Positions 34,679 to 43,588 of a stretch of DNA of 64,000 bases are shown one piece after another. Under the pieces are notes generated by a model that was not told where the DNA came from, did not search any database, and saw nothing but the letters and a program-made list of their open reading frames with translations. The stretch is from Rhizobiales bacterium Ga0077537 (GTDB lineage Bacteria; Pseudomonadota; Alphaproteobacteria; Rhizobiales; Hyphomicrobiaceae): NCBI GenBank assembly GCA_001464955.1, contig LNEM01000032.1:1-64000 (forward strand), in the 5' to 3' direction. The stretch's first letter is position 1. Every line of letters starts with the position of its first letter. Both the position numbers and the translations under genes were made by a program.

Positions 34679-35983
34679 ATGGCGTCGCTGAAAGAGATCG
34701 CATCCGAGAGAGGCATCAAGTATTTCCTGATCTCTTTCGTCGACTTGTTCGGTGTCATGCGCGCCAAGCTCGTGCCGGCGACAGCCATCGATGATGTCGC
34801 GGCCGCGGGCGCCGGCTTCGCAGGTTTCGCAGCCTGGCTCGATATGACGCCGGCCGATCCCGACATCCTCGTGATGCCCGATCCCGACAGCCTGATGCAG
34901 CTGCCCTGGAAGCGCGAGGTGGCGTGGATCACAGGCGATCTCTACATGGGCGGCAAGCCCGTCGCGCAGAACCCGCGGCAGGTATTGAAGAAGGTCGCAA
35001 AGGAGGCGGCGAGCCTCGGATTCGAGATGAAGACCGGCGTCGAGTGCGAGTACTTCCTGATAAATGCCGATGGCACCGCCATTTCCGACCCGGCCGACCG
35101 GCAGAGCAAGCCTTGTTACGACTAGCAGGCGCTGATGCGGCGCTACGACGTGGTGGCGGAGATCTGCGACGCCATGATCGAACTGGGCTGGAGCCCGTAC
35201 CAGAACGATCATGAGGATGCCAACGGACAGTTCGAGATGAACTGGACCTACGCCAACGCACTCGTGACCGCCGATCGGCACGCATTCTTCAAGTACATGG
35301 TGAAGTCGATCGCGGAAAAGCACGGACTGCGCGCGACGTTCATGCCGAAGCCGTTCCTGTCGCTGACGGGAAGCGGTTGCCACGTGCATGTTTCGCTCTG
35401 GTCGACGGCGACGGGCAACAATCTGTTCCACGATCCGGCCGATGAACTCGGCCTGTCGAAGGCGGCCTACAGCTTCATCGGCGGCATGATGCACTCGGCA
35501 GACGCGCTCTGCGCGATCACCAATCCGACCGTGAACTCCTACAAGCGGATCAATGCCCCGGTCACGCTCTCAGGTGCCACATGGTCGCCGAACACCGTCA
35601 CCTATGGCGGCAACAATCGCACGCACATGATCCGAATTCCCGACAGTGGCCGTTTTGAATTCCGTCTGGCCGACGGCGCCGCCAATCCATACCTGCTCCA
35701 GGCGGGACTTCTGATCGCTGGGCTCGACGGCATCCGCAACAGCCGCGATCCCGGAAAGCGCCTCGATATCAACATGTACACCGACGGCCACACGATCAAG
35801 GATGCGAAGAAGCTGCCACTCAATATGCTCGATGCGTTGCGGGCTCTGGCGGCGTCCGACGTTCTGGCAAAGGGCCTCGGCCCGGAGCCGCTGTCAGCAT
35901 TTCTCAAGCTCAAGCACGCCGATTGGAACGCCTACGCCGGTCACCTGACGGAATGGGAGCGCCAGAGCACCCTCGACTGCTGA
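34679..35983 (+). pseudogene. glnT: GlnT/GMAS-type glutamine synthetase-like gene interrupted by an in-frame amber codon
   Basis: Reads as one continuous frame of 435 codons with ATG at 34679 after GGGAGGGG, except for TAG at 35123-35125 (codon 149). Both halves are well conserved: before it, SFVDLFGVMRAKLVPATAID and GVECEYFLI; after it, NDHEDANGQFEMNW, GSGCHVHVSLW and THMIRIPDSGRFEFRLADG. The stop replaces a Gln expected in CYDQQALMRRYD, one C-to-T change. Homologues in rhizobia (GlnT) and methylotrophs (gamma-glutamylmethylamide synthetase) accompany glxBCD/mgsABC. Either a recent nonsense mutation, amber suppression or a base-call error. A restart at 35135 would lack the N-terminal beta-grasp. 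Confidence 0.88.
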
Positions 35984-36019
35984 CACCGATGGCGGCGCAT
36001 GAGGAAGATCGCGAAACTC

Positions 36020-36955
36020 TCATCTGAAGGCGCGATCCATCCGCTCTTGCCACCTCCGCCGCTCCTCCTCCGTGGCCTTGCAACTTGCATCGATATCACG
36101 CTTCCAGGCCTCCAGTTTGGCGGCCTCCTCTCGCTCCCGGATCTGTCCGGCTGTCGTCCAGAGCCCGAAGTGATTGGCGAAGAGGATCGCCATTCCGACA
36201 CAAGCGAGCCCGATGACAAGACGGTGGCGGAGGCTCGCCGTTTTCAGAAGTGCGACGAACGTATCGCCGATGGCGGGCAGCGGCGCCGAGCCGGATTGGG
36301 TGTTGCCTCGGGGCGTGGCGGCGGCGAGCCCAGGCACGACGTGTCGTGAGGGGGCGGACGAGATGGAGCGGTCAGACTGTCGGACACCCTCAGCTTGGGG
36401 GCCGAAGGCGCGCCATCTCTCCAGCACCGCCGCATGGAAGGTTTCCCGCGGCAGGGTGTGGAAGTACGAGATGTAAATCGCGCTCGCATCGCCGCCCCGA
36501 GCGATAACGGAAGGAATGAGCCATCGGTCGGCTTTCAACTCGCGGAAGAATGCCTTTGACACGACAAGCTGTGTGACTTCCTCGGAGAGCAGATCACCGG
36601 GTTTGCTCACGCGGGTGACATCGACCTTCAGGATCTCCCTCCAGGGGATCAGCCGCTCGGACAGATCGCGAAACAGGACGCCATCGCGCGACAGCACGAT
36701 GCGGGCGACGTCAGGTTGCCGTGTGCGATGAGCGAGCAGGGCGATCATGCCGAGTGAGAGCGCGATGATGACCGCACCGAGGAGCGGGTTCCGCGCCGAT
36801 CCTGCGACGCCGCCGACCGGCGACATGAGGAACAGCCCGACGAGCAAGCCGACGAACGTGTAGGGAAAGAACTGCTGGGCCGCGGCGCGTGTGTGGGCGA
36901 ACTCGAGCGTGCGATCGACGTCAGAAAGATCGTGGCTGGCCTCGGGTGGCATCAT
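36020..36955 (-). CDS. Uncharacterised membrane protein with PH-like middle region
   Basis: 311 residues if started at 36955 (MMPPEASHDLSD, weak GGGA upstream); the frame allows a start at 36982. Two membrane segments near the N-terminus (FPYTFVGLLVGLFLMSPVGG and LLGAVIIALSLGMIALLAH), a soluble segment with bacterial PH-like strand pattern (ARIVLSRDGVLFRDLSERLI then PWREILKVDVTRV), and a third membrane segment (RLVIGLACVGMAILFANHFG) before a charged coiled tail. Similar to STM3941-type membrane proteins of unknown role. Convergent with the glutamine-synthetase-like gene. Confidence 0.72.
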   Translation of the reverse strand: MMPPEASHDLSDVDRTLEFAHTRAAAQQFFPYTFVGLLVGLFLMSPVGGVAGSARNPLLGAVIIALSLGMIALLAHRTRQPDVARIVLSRDGVLFRDLSERLIPWREILKVDVTRVSKPGDLLSEEVTQLVVSKAFFRELKADRWLIPSVIARGGDASAIYISYFHTLPRETFHAAVLERWRAFGPQAEGVRQSDRSISSAPSRHVVPGLAAATPRGNTQSGSAPLPAIGDTFVALLKTASLRHRLVIGLACVGMAILFANHFGLWTTAGQIREREEAAKLEAWKRDIDASCKATEEERRRWQERMDRAFR

Positions 36956-37215
36956 GGAATCCCGTTGTCCATTGTCAGGCAAGACGGTGGACCTCTACGT
37001 GCCATTGTAGATCGCTTGCAACCGATTGGCCCGGATTTCAGGATGCGGCGTGCAGGCCATGGGCGACACTGGCCATCATCTGCCGGCGCAGGAAGAGGCG
37101 CGCCTGATCGACCGAATCTTGCGCGACAGCGCGGGCACGTCTCGCGGGCTCGATGGAATAGGCGGCCGCACCAGCCGTTGTTGGAGCGGCCTCCAACATC
37201 GACAAGGTACCTTGA

Positions 37216-37920
37216 ATGTTCATGCGCTCACCGCCTCGGATCGAGTTTCTGTGCGATGAAGCCGACAAGGGCGTCATCTCGGAGCCGACGCCTGCGAAAG
37301 GCTATATGCCCGACTGGTTCCGCAAGTTGCCGCCAATCACGCAAAGCGAAGTGTCCTCGGCAAGCAGTGGCCTCACGGTGAAGCGCTGCATGCCGTTCCT
37401 GGACGCGCTGACGACAGGATGGATCCTGCCTCTCGCCGCCTCGGTTCGCCTCGAGATCCGCGACGGTGGCACGCATGTGGATGCCGGCTGGGATTTCGAC
37501 AAGGTCATGGTGTCGAACCACGGCATGCATCAAGTTGCCGGCAATCCCTTCGAGCCGCGGCCGCCATGCAAGTTCCACAATTACTGGACGATCACGACAC
37601 CACCGGGCTGGAGTTGCCTGTTCGTCCCCCCGTTGAACCGCCCCGATTCCATCGTCGAAGTTTTGGCGGGCGTGGTCGATACCGATACCTACCAAAGCCT
37701 GATCAACTTCCCGTTCATCGCCAAGGCCCCCGACGGCGTCTACAAGCTCGAGCGCGGTCACCCGCTTGTTCAGGTCATTCCCTTTCGCCGCGACGCGACT
37801 CACATCGAAGGATCGGTCAGGGTCGAGACGTCGCGGGAAAAGGATCTCCGCCTGAAGATCCTGAGGCAGACGCAGGTCACCGAAGGCTGGTATCGCCAGG
37901 AGGCGCGCGCAAAGCGCTGA
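37216..37920 (+). CDS. Uncharacterised protein (DUF6065-like)
   Basis: 234-residue soluble protein. Conserved-looking blocks: KGYMPDWFRKLPP, SGLTVKRCMPFLDALTTGWI, KFHNYWTITTPPGWSCLFVP and INFPFIAKAPDGVYKLERGH. The layout recalls DUF6065-type proteins seen in phage and bacterial genomes, but I can only say this from memory of the pattern. The ATG at 37216 is followed by a second at 37222. No signal peptide or metal motif is evident. Stands alone on the plus strand. Confidence 0.65.
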   Translation: MFMRSPPRIEFLCDEADKGVISEPTPAKGYMPDWFRKLPPITQSEVSSASSGLTVKRCMPFLDALTTGWILPLAASVRLEIRDGGTHVDAGWDFDKVMVSNHGMHQVAGNPFEPRPPCKFHNYWTITTPPGWSCLFVPPLNRPDSIVEVLAGVVDTDTYQSLINFPFIAKAPDGVYKLERGHPLVQVIPFRRDATHIEGSVRVETSREKDLRLKILRQTQVTEGWYRQEARAKR

Positions 37921-38005
37921 TCCGCCCGGCACTATCGGTCGAAAGTCTCCAGACATCTAGTGAGCCCGGATGGCATCGGCCGCCGGGCCATCATTGTGCG
38001 CCGAT

Positions 38006-38038
38006 GAGCCCCCGGAACGCCCGATCGCTCGGGGGCTC
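38006..38038 (+). terminator. Hairpin downstream of the DUF6065-like gene
   Basis: Perfect 9-bp stem GAGCCCCCG / CGGGGGCTC (38006-38014, 38030-38038), about 85 nt after the 37920 stop. No T-run, so a factor-assisted terminator or 3'-end stabiliser. Confidence 0.5.
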
Positions 38039-38140
38039 GCGACGCCGGAGAGCCACGGCTCGGGCGGGGCGGAAAACATCTTCCGGGCTGGATGAGATCG
38101 AATGCAGCCTGATCACCTTCCTGCGGTAGAGGTGAATGGG

Positions 38141-38172
38141 GAAAGGGCGAGCGGACCCGAAGCCGCTCGCCC
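38141..38172 (-). terminator. Intrinsic terminator after the Ser/Asn-repeat gene
   Basis: Perfect 10-bp stem GGGCGAGCGG / CCGCTCGCCC (38145-38154, 38163-38172) with an 8-nt loop; read on the minus strand it is followed by TTTCCCC. It lies 48 nt past the Ser/Asn-repeat stop codon and would end the exporter/peptide transcript. Confidence 0.65.
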
Positions 38173-38219
38173 TCCCGATGCCGGACGCGCCGGCGTTCCT
38201 GCGATGCAGAGCCCGAGGC

Positions 38220-38630
38220 TTAAGTCGACGAGTTCGAGCTGGAATTGCTGCTCGAGTTCGAGGAGGAGTTCGAGCTGGAGTTGCTGCTCGAGTTCGAGGA
38301 GGAGTTCGAGCTGGAGTTGCTGCTCGAGTTCGAAGAGGAGTTCGAGCTGGAGTTGCTGCTCGAGTTCGAAGAGGAGTTCGAGCTGGAGTTGTTGCTCGAG
38401 TTCGAAGACGAGTTCGAGCTCGAATTGGAACTTCCGCGGACGAAGCGTCGCGAGCGGGCTTCCTGCCACGTCGTCGGAAGGGCAGACTGAGCCGTGTCTG
38501 CCACTTCTTTGGTGACGACGCTCGGCATCCCGCCGGGGAGCAGGTTCGTGGCCGTCTCGGCCTGCGCGGTAAGGGCGCCGCCGACCGTCAGCGCCACCAC
38601 GGCCGTCGTGAACTTCATGGTCTTGGTCAT
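38220..38630 (-). CDS. Secreted Ser/Asn-repeat protein
   Basis: 136 residues started at 38630 (MTKTMKFTTAVVALTVGGAL) with GGAG upstream. A Sec signal peptide ends near LTAQAETAT. A 35-residue spacer (MPSVVTKEVADTAQSALPTT) leads to a roughly 65-residue tail made only of Ser and Asn in an SSNS pattern, ending SST. The tail is encoded by a 12-bp unit organised in 36-bp higher-order repeats (38226-38420). Function unknown: a flexible secreted or wall-associated linker, or a substrate of the MacAB-like exporter encoded 157 bp upstream on the same strand. Repeat number is likely unstable. Confidence 0.75.
   Translation of the reverse strand: MTKTMKFTTAVVALTVGGALTAQAETATNLLPGGMPSVVTKEVADTAQSALPTTWQEARSRRFVRGSSNSSSNSSSNSSNNSSSNSSSNSSSNSSSNSSSNSSSNSSSNSSSNSSSNSSSNSSSNSSSNSSSNSST
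38226..38420. repeat. 12-bp/36-bp tandem repeat encoding the Ser/Asn tail
   Basis: On the plus strand the unit is GAGTTCGAGCTG-GAGTTGCTGCTC-GAGTTCGAGGAG, repeated about five times with rare third-position changes (GAG/GAA, CTG/TTG). The substitutions fall at positions that keep Ser and Asn on the minus strand. Both strands remain open because the unit contains no stop in most frames. Confidence 0.85.
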
Positions 38631-38787
38631 ACCAGACTCCATTTTTGCTGTGTGACACCGGCTGACAGCCGACGTCGTCCTGACAACGCCCGGCCTCGAT
38701 CGATATTCCAGAAAGGTCTCCGATGAATTGCGTTGGCTCGCGCGGTGGCGTGATCTGGTGCGCCCAAACTCGCTTGGCTGCTGCGCA

Positions 38788-40008
38788 TCAGGCGGCGCGA
38801 AGACCTGAGATCGGATCGAGGCGAGCCGCACGTCGGGCCGGTGCGAAACCGAACGTGACCCCGATCGCTAGCGCCATGGCGAAGGAAACCCACACGACAT
38901 CCGCATCGAGCACGAAAGGAACCTGAAGCAGAGGGGCAAGGAACACGGCAGATCCGACACCGACGAGTGTCCCGAACACGCTGCCGATCGTCGAGAGAGC
39001 GACGGCTTCGATCAGGAATTGCCCGAGGATGTGCCCCGGAAGGGCCCCGATCGCCATGCGAATGGCAATTTCGCGACGGCGCTCGGCGACCGAGACCAGC
39101 ATGACGTTCGTGATCCCGAGACCGCCGACGAGCAGCATGAGAACCGCGATGGTGCCGAGCAGAGACGTCATCATACGGGCTGTAGCAGCTGATGCCTCGG
39201 CGATCTGGCGCATGTCGAGAAGTGTGAAGTCGCTAGGCTCGAACGGATCGAGACGCCGTCGCTCGCGCATGAGCGCCTCGAGTGCATCCTTTTGCGCCGG
39301 CGTGACTTTCCCGCCGACGGCCGTCACCACGATAGTTCCGATGTCCGGGCTTCCCTGCACGCGTCGCTGATAGGCATCGAAGGGTATGGCGACGATGTTG
39401 TCGCTGTCTTCTTCGCCCGACTGTCCTCTCGGCGCGAGGACGCCGATCACCGTGCACGGTACGGTTCCAAGCCTGAGCAGTGCCCCGAGTGCTTCGCCGC
39501 CCTGGAAGAACTGAGTGCGGATGGTCTCGCCGATGATGCAGGCCGCGGCGCCGACGTGCATCTCGTGCGCTGTGAACGCCCGACCTTCGGCAACCGACCA
39601 GGCACGTGCCGCGAAATAGTCGCTCTCGGTGCCGAGCAGCGTGGTCATCAGATTGTGCCGGCCGGACACGACGCGCGCCTTGCGAGAGACGAGAGGCACA
39701 ACAGACTGAACATGTCGCACGCTCGATCGGATGGCCTCGACATCGGCATAATCGAAAGCCTGGGCCTCGATCGAGGCTCCTTTCCCACCTCGCGCGCGTT
39801 GACCGACACGAAGGGTGAGAACGCCGACGCCGAGTTTGTTGATCTCGGTCTCGACCTTGCGCGACACGCCATGGCCCAGGGTGGTCATCGCTATGACGGC
39901 TGCGACGCCGGCGACGACGCTCAGGATCGTGAGCAACGAGCGCAATGGATTGGCTCGCAGCGCATCGATGGCATGCCTGGGTAGCTCAGCCAGCATCGCG
40001 GCGCGCAT
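38788..40008 (-). CDS. MacB-like ABC transporter permease (FtsX-type)
   Basis: 406 residues. N-terminal membrane helix after NPLRSLLTILSVVAGVAAVI, a large periplasmic MacB-type domain (residues about 50-275), then three C-terminal helices: TSLLGTIAVLMLLVGGLGIT, VALSTIGSVFGTLVGVGSAV and VVWVSFAMALAIGVTFGFAP, ending PARRAARLDPISGLRAA, a conserved FtsX-family end. In MacB proper, ATPase and permease are one chain; here they are two overlapping genes. Mechanotransmission exporter with the MacA-like adaptor. Confidence 0.92.
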   Translation of the reverse strand: MRAAMLAELPRHAIDALRANPLRSLLTILSVVAGVAAVIAMTTLGHGVSRKVETEINKLGVGVLTLRVGQRARGGKGASIEAQAFDYADVEAIRSSVRHVQSVVPLVSRKARVVSGRHNLMTTLLGTESDYFAARAWSVAEGRAFTAHEMHVGAAACIIGETIRTQFFQGGEALGALLRLGTVPCTVIGVLAPRGQSGEEDSDNIVAIPFDAYQRRVQGSPDIGTIVVTAVGGKVTPAQKDALEALMRERRRLDPFEPSDFTLLDMRQIAEASAATARMMTSLLGTIAVLMLLVGGLGITNVMLVSVAERRREIAIRMAIGALPGHILGQFLIEAVALSTIGSVFGTLVGVGSAVFLAPLLQVPFVLDADVVWVSFAMALAIGVTFGFAPARRAARLDPISGLRAA

Positions 40009-40702
40009 CGGTCGGCGTGTCGCTGACGATCCGCCCGTCCACGAGACGGATCATTCGGCCGCAACGGTGGGCGATCCTTTCGTCGTGGGTGACGAGGACG
40101 ACGGTCGTGTTCTGCGTCCGGTTGAGGGTGTGGAAGACGTCGATGATGTCGTCTCCCGTGGCAGCATCCACGGCACCCGTTGGTTCGTCGGCGATGAGAA
40201 GCGGCGGCTCGGAGACGATGGCCCGCGCTATGGCGATCCGTTGCTGCTGCCCACCCGACATCGCGCCGGGACGATGCCTCGCCCGATCGATGAGCCCGAC
40301 GGCATCGAGCGCACGCTCGACCCGTCGCCCCCGCTCCGGTGGTGGCACTCCCCGGTAGATCAGCGGCAGCTCGACATTGCGCCAGGCATCCATGCGCTCG
40401 AGAAGCTGATAGCCCTGGAATACGAAACCGATGGTGTCGCGCCGGAGACGGGATCTCTGATCGACCGCGAGCGAAGCCGTCTCCACGCCGGCAAGCAGGC
40501 AGGAGCCCGAACAGGGCACATCGAGGCACCCGAGCAGATTGAGCATCGTGGACTTTCCCGATCCGCTCGCCCCGACGATGGCAGCAAATTCGCCGGGCTG
40601 GATCGATACGGTGGCCGACTTGAGGGCCTCGACCCGGGCGTTCCCGCGCCCGTAGGTCTTGCTCGCCATACGCAAGGCCACGATCGGCGAAGCGGTCGTC
40701 AT
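39986..40702 (-). CDS. MacB/LolD-type ABC transporter ATP-binding protein
   Basis: 238-residue ATPase with Walker A GASGSGKSTMLNLLGCLD, Q-loop GFVFQGYQLLERM, signature MSGGQQQRIAIARAI, Walker B LLIADEPTGAVD and H-loop VLVTHDERIA, all typical of the MacB/LolD exporter group. Its start overlaps the adaptor stop (40699-40702) and its end overlaps the permease start by 23 nt, so the three are translated as a unit. Confidence 0.94.
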   Translation of the reverse strand: MTTASPIVALRMASKTYGRGNARVEALKSATVSIQPGEFAAIVGASGSGKSTMLNLLGCLDVPCSGSCLLAGVETASLAVDQRSRLRRDTIGFVFQGYQLLERMDAWRNVELPLIYRGVPPPERGRRVERALDAVGLIDRARHRPGAMSGGQQQRIAIARAIVSEPPLLIADEPTGAVDAATGDDIIDVFHTLNRTQNTTVVLVTHDERIAHRCGRMIRLVDGRIVSDTPTDARRDAG

Positions 40703-42048
40703 CGGCGCCCCGCTTGTTCGGGGCCACGACCGAGATCGACGGCGACGCGCCGTTCGGAATCGATATCGCCAGCGAGAATATGCGTGAGTTGACCGTCACT
40801 CAGCCCGACGCGAATTCGGATCGGCCTGACGTCGCCGTTGCCGCTCGCGAGCACGAGCCGTTCGTCGGCGTCGAGAGGCTCGTCCACTCCTGACCAGGGC
40901 ATCGCCTGCCGAGAGGCCGGGTTGGCCGCTGCCCAGAAGCGTTGCAAGCCGCCGAGCGGTGCCTCGCTGGTCGTGACCGACGCGAGATAAGTTGTTGCAA
41001 ATCGCAGGGCCGCGTTAGGCACCAGGAGTCCTCGATCGACCTTGTCGACGACGATGTCGGCATTCGCCGTCATGCCCGGCCGGAGCTGGATCTCGCGATT
41101 GTCGAACTGCAGGATCGCTTTGTAGGTCACCACGCCCTGCACGATCTCGGGGCCGATATGAACGCGCTCGACGACGGCGTCGATCCTGCGCCCGCGCAGC
41201 GCGTGAACATCGAATGTCGCCGTCTGGCCTCGACGGATACGCAGCGCGTCAGCTTCGTCGATGTTGACGCGAAGCTCCATTTTGTCGAGATCCGGCGCCA
41301 GGCGAAACAGGACGGGCGCTGCGAGCGCTGACGCAATCGTCTGGCCGGGCTCCACGGCACGGCGCAGGACGATGCCGTCGATCGGCGCCGTGATCCGCGC
41401 CTTGGCCAGCCGTGCCTCCGCGATCTTCGCGTCAGCCTCGGCAACGGCGAGTTCGGCCTTGAGGGTTTCGATCCGGGCCACGTTCTGCTGGGCGAGCGAA
41501 ACCGACTGATCGAGGTCTCGCTGCGAGGTCTGGCCCCGTTGGGCCAGGGTCGATTTTCGAGTGAGATCTTTCTGCAGCGCCGTGCGCTCGGCTTCGGCCT
41601 GGTGAAGCCTCGCCATGGCGGCCGCGACAACGGCCTTTGCGCGCAGGTTCTCTTGTTGCCACGTCGCAGCATCGAGCTCCGCGAGCACCTCGCCGGCCAC
41701 GACGCGCTGATTGGCTTCGACGTGCACCCTGGTGATCGTGCCGGACAACTCGGTCGACACATCGACGATGTGGAGAGGCTCGACGGTGCCGGTTGCCGTC
41801 ACGGCGACGGCGAGTTGGCCTTGGACGACCGGCGCCGTCACGAACTTGTCCCGAGTGTCGGAGTTCGGCTCGGCTTGAAACGAGGTAGACACGAGATGCG
41901 CCATCGCGAGAAACGAGAATGCCGCGATCTCGCTCAGCAATACCGGGCCACGTCTCGGCGGGGTTGCCGCCACGGGACACGCCTCGGCGCGGCTCCCGGG
42001 CGGTAGATCGTCACCCGGTGGGGTCGGTCTGGGCTCATCGGGCTTCAT
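40699..42048 (-). CDS. MacA-like periplasmic adaptor (HlyD/RND membrane-fusion family)
   Basis: 449 residues if started at 42048 (MKPDEPRPTPPGDD); an in-frame upstream start at 42093 is possible and neither has a strong ribosome site. One N-terminal membrane segment (LLSEIAAFSFLAMAHLVSTS), then lipoyl half-motifs around SGTITRVHVEANQRVVAGEV, a long coiled-coil hairpin (about residues 135-220), then ARITAPIDGIVLRRAVEPGQ and beta-barrel region LRPGMTANADIVVDKV. It bridges the inner-membrane exporter to an outer-membrane TolC-type channel that is not encoded here. Confidence 0.9.
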   Translation of the reverse strand: MKPDEPRPTPPGDDLPPGSRAEACPVAATPPRRGPVLLSEIAAFSFLAMAHLVSTSFQAEPNSDTRDKFVTAPVVQGQLAVAVTATGTVEPLHIVDVSTELSGTITRVHVEANQRVVAGEVLAELDAATWQQENLRAKAVVAAAMARLHQAEAERTALQKDLTRKSTLAQRGQTSQRDLDQSVSLAQQNVARIETLKAELAVAEADAKIAEARLAKARITAPIDGIVLRRAVEPGQTIASALAAPVLFRLAPDLDKMELRVNIDEADALRIRRGQTATFDVHALRGRRIDAVVERVHIGPEIVQGVVTYKAILQFDNREIQLRPGMTANADIVVDKVDRGLLVPNAALRFATTYLASVTTSEAPLGGLQRFWAAANPASRQAMPWSGVDEPLDADERLVLASGNGDVRPIRIRVGLSDGQLTHILAGDIDSERRVAVDLGRGPEQAGRR

Positions 42049-42164
42049 GGCAATGCACTCGACTATCTTGGGAAGAGCGCGGCATGCACCCATCCTGCGC
42101 CGACAACGACGGAGGGCAGAAATTATTCCATGTCATCGCTCCGCAGTGGCCGGTGCCCGCCGGG

Positions 42165-43406
42165 CTACACGCAAGCCGCCTCGATCATCTTCTGTCGAAG
42201 GCCGGGCGTTCGAAGTCGCCAGTTGGCATCGCAAACGCGGTCATCCTTGGCGAGCAACATTCCGACATGCAGCATCCGCGCGGTGCGCTCGGTCGCGCGC
42301 TCGAGCAGAGCTTCGGCATCACGAAGCGCGTCGTCGAGTGTGCACGGTTGCTCAAGGATGCTGGCATAGGCTTCGATACCGTGGTCCCGCAAGGTCTCGA
42401 CAGCGTCCCCTAGCGACCCCGCCAATGCGATCGTCGGAATGCCACGCTCGGCGGCTGCCCTTGCAAGTTCGCAAGGCACCTTGCCCGCAACGGACTGCCC
42501 ATCGAGCATTCCCTCACCCGTGACGACGATGTCGACGCCTTCGAGCAAGGCATCGAGGTCGAGGAAGCGCGCGATGAACTGCATGCGCGGAACCAGTTTC
42601 GCTCCGGCGAAGGCGATGAGGGCCGCCCCGATGCCCCCCGACGCACCTGAGCCGGGCATCCGGGCGAGATCGATGCCGAGCTGCGAACGGAGCACCCGAT
42701 CGAAGCCGCCGAACGCGTGCTCGAGAGCCTCGATCTGCTCAGCCGTCGCACCTTTCTGGCTGGCGTGGCGACGCGTGACGCCACGCGCACCGAGCAGCAC
42801 GTTGTCCGCGTTGACGGAGGCCTCGATCGTCACGGCGCTGAGCCGTGGATCGAGGGCGGAGACGTCGATCTGCGAGAGCCGCGCCAGCTCGCCTCCCCCG
42901 TCTCCGAGCACTCGCCCGGACGCGTCGAGGAAGCGTACGCCGAGCTCCGTGGCGAGACCCATTCCGGCATCATGAACGCCGGAGTCCCCGCAACCGATCA
43001 CAATATGTCTGGCACCGAAGCCGAGCGCCGCCGTCATGAGTTGGCCGACGCCGCGGCTCGACGTGCGCGTCGGGTCGCGGCGATCGCGCGGGACGAGCGA
43101 AAGCCCAGCTGCCGAGCTGACCCCGATCAGCGCCGTCTGATTGCCGATGCCACCGAAAAGTCCGATACGGGCAACCACAGGTTCACCGAGCGGCCCCGAC
43201 ACGCGGACGTCCCGTGTGGTCCCACCACCCAGCGAGACCAGGGTCTCGACAAATCCCTCGCCGCCGTCTGGGATCGGCGCGAGGCGTAGCTCCGCATCGG
43301 GCCAAACCCGCTGCAGACCGCGAGCTATCGACATCGTTGCCTGAACGGGGCTCAGACATTCCTTGAACCCGGACGGCGCGATCAGGATTCCGAGTGATCG
43401 TGTCAT
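42165..43406 (-). CDS. Glycerate kinase (GlxK/GarK family)
   Basis: 413 residues started at 43406 (MTRSLGILIAPSGFKECLSP) with AGGAGA upstream. Family motifs: GLQRVWPDAELRLAPIPDGGEGF, GSGASGGIGAALIAFAGAKLV and VVTGEGMLDGQSVAGKVPCE. It phosphorylates D-glycerate to 2-phosphoglycerate, linking glyoxylate or photorespiratory-type metabolism to glycolysis. No other glycerate-pathway genes are adjacent. The gene is somewhat longer than the usual 380 residues. Confidence 0.9.
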   Translation of the reverse strand: MTRSLGILIAPSGFKECLSPVQATMSIARGLQRVWPDAELRLAPIPDGGEGFVETLVSLGGGTTRDVRVSGPLGEPVVARIGLFGGIGNQTALIGVSSAAGLSLVPRDRRDPTRTSSRGVGQLMTAALGFGARHIVIGCGDSGVHDAGMGLATELGVRFLDASGRVLGDGGGELARLSQIDVSALDPRLSAVTIEASVNADNVLLGARGVTRRHASQKGATAEQIEALEHAFGGFDRVLRSQLGIDLARMPGSGASGGIGAALIAFAGAKLVPRMQFIARFLDLDALLEGVDIVVTGEGMLDGQSVAGKVPCELARAAAERGIPTIALAGSLGDAVETLRDHGIEAYASILEQPCTLDDALRDAEALLERATERTARMLHVGMLLAKDDRVCDANWRLRTPGLRQKMIEAACV

Positions 43407-43588
43407 GGAACTCTCCTGTCTGTGCGACAGACTGAGAGTGGACAACGCTAGAATGCCGGAACTATTCCACGACACGATCTGCGAATCTACGCGCCGACTC
43501 CGGGCGGCGCCGGAAGGAAGCGGGTATCGGAAACCACGATCGCGTGTTCTGATCCACCGCCTTCGCCCCGTGCATCAGCCGATTTGCT

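Noticed and set aside
35123-35125. Programmed pyrrolysine or selenocysteine insertion
   Set aside because: The site is an ordinary Gln in homologues, the stop is amber rather than UGA, and no Pyl machinery or special structure is visible. A point mutation is simpler.
33311-35494. Long minus-strand open frame (727 codons)
   Set aside because: Antisense to glxD and the glutamine-synthetase-like gene, with no family motif; shadow frame.
38226-38420. CRISPR array or plus-strand Glu/Leu-rich protein (38245-38490)
   Set aside because: The 12/36-bp repeats have no spacers. The plus-strand frame has no ribosome site or signal, while the minus frame has a start, signal peptide and terminator.
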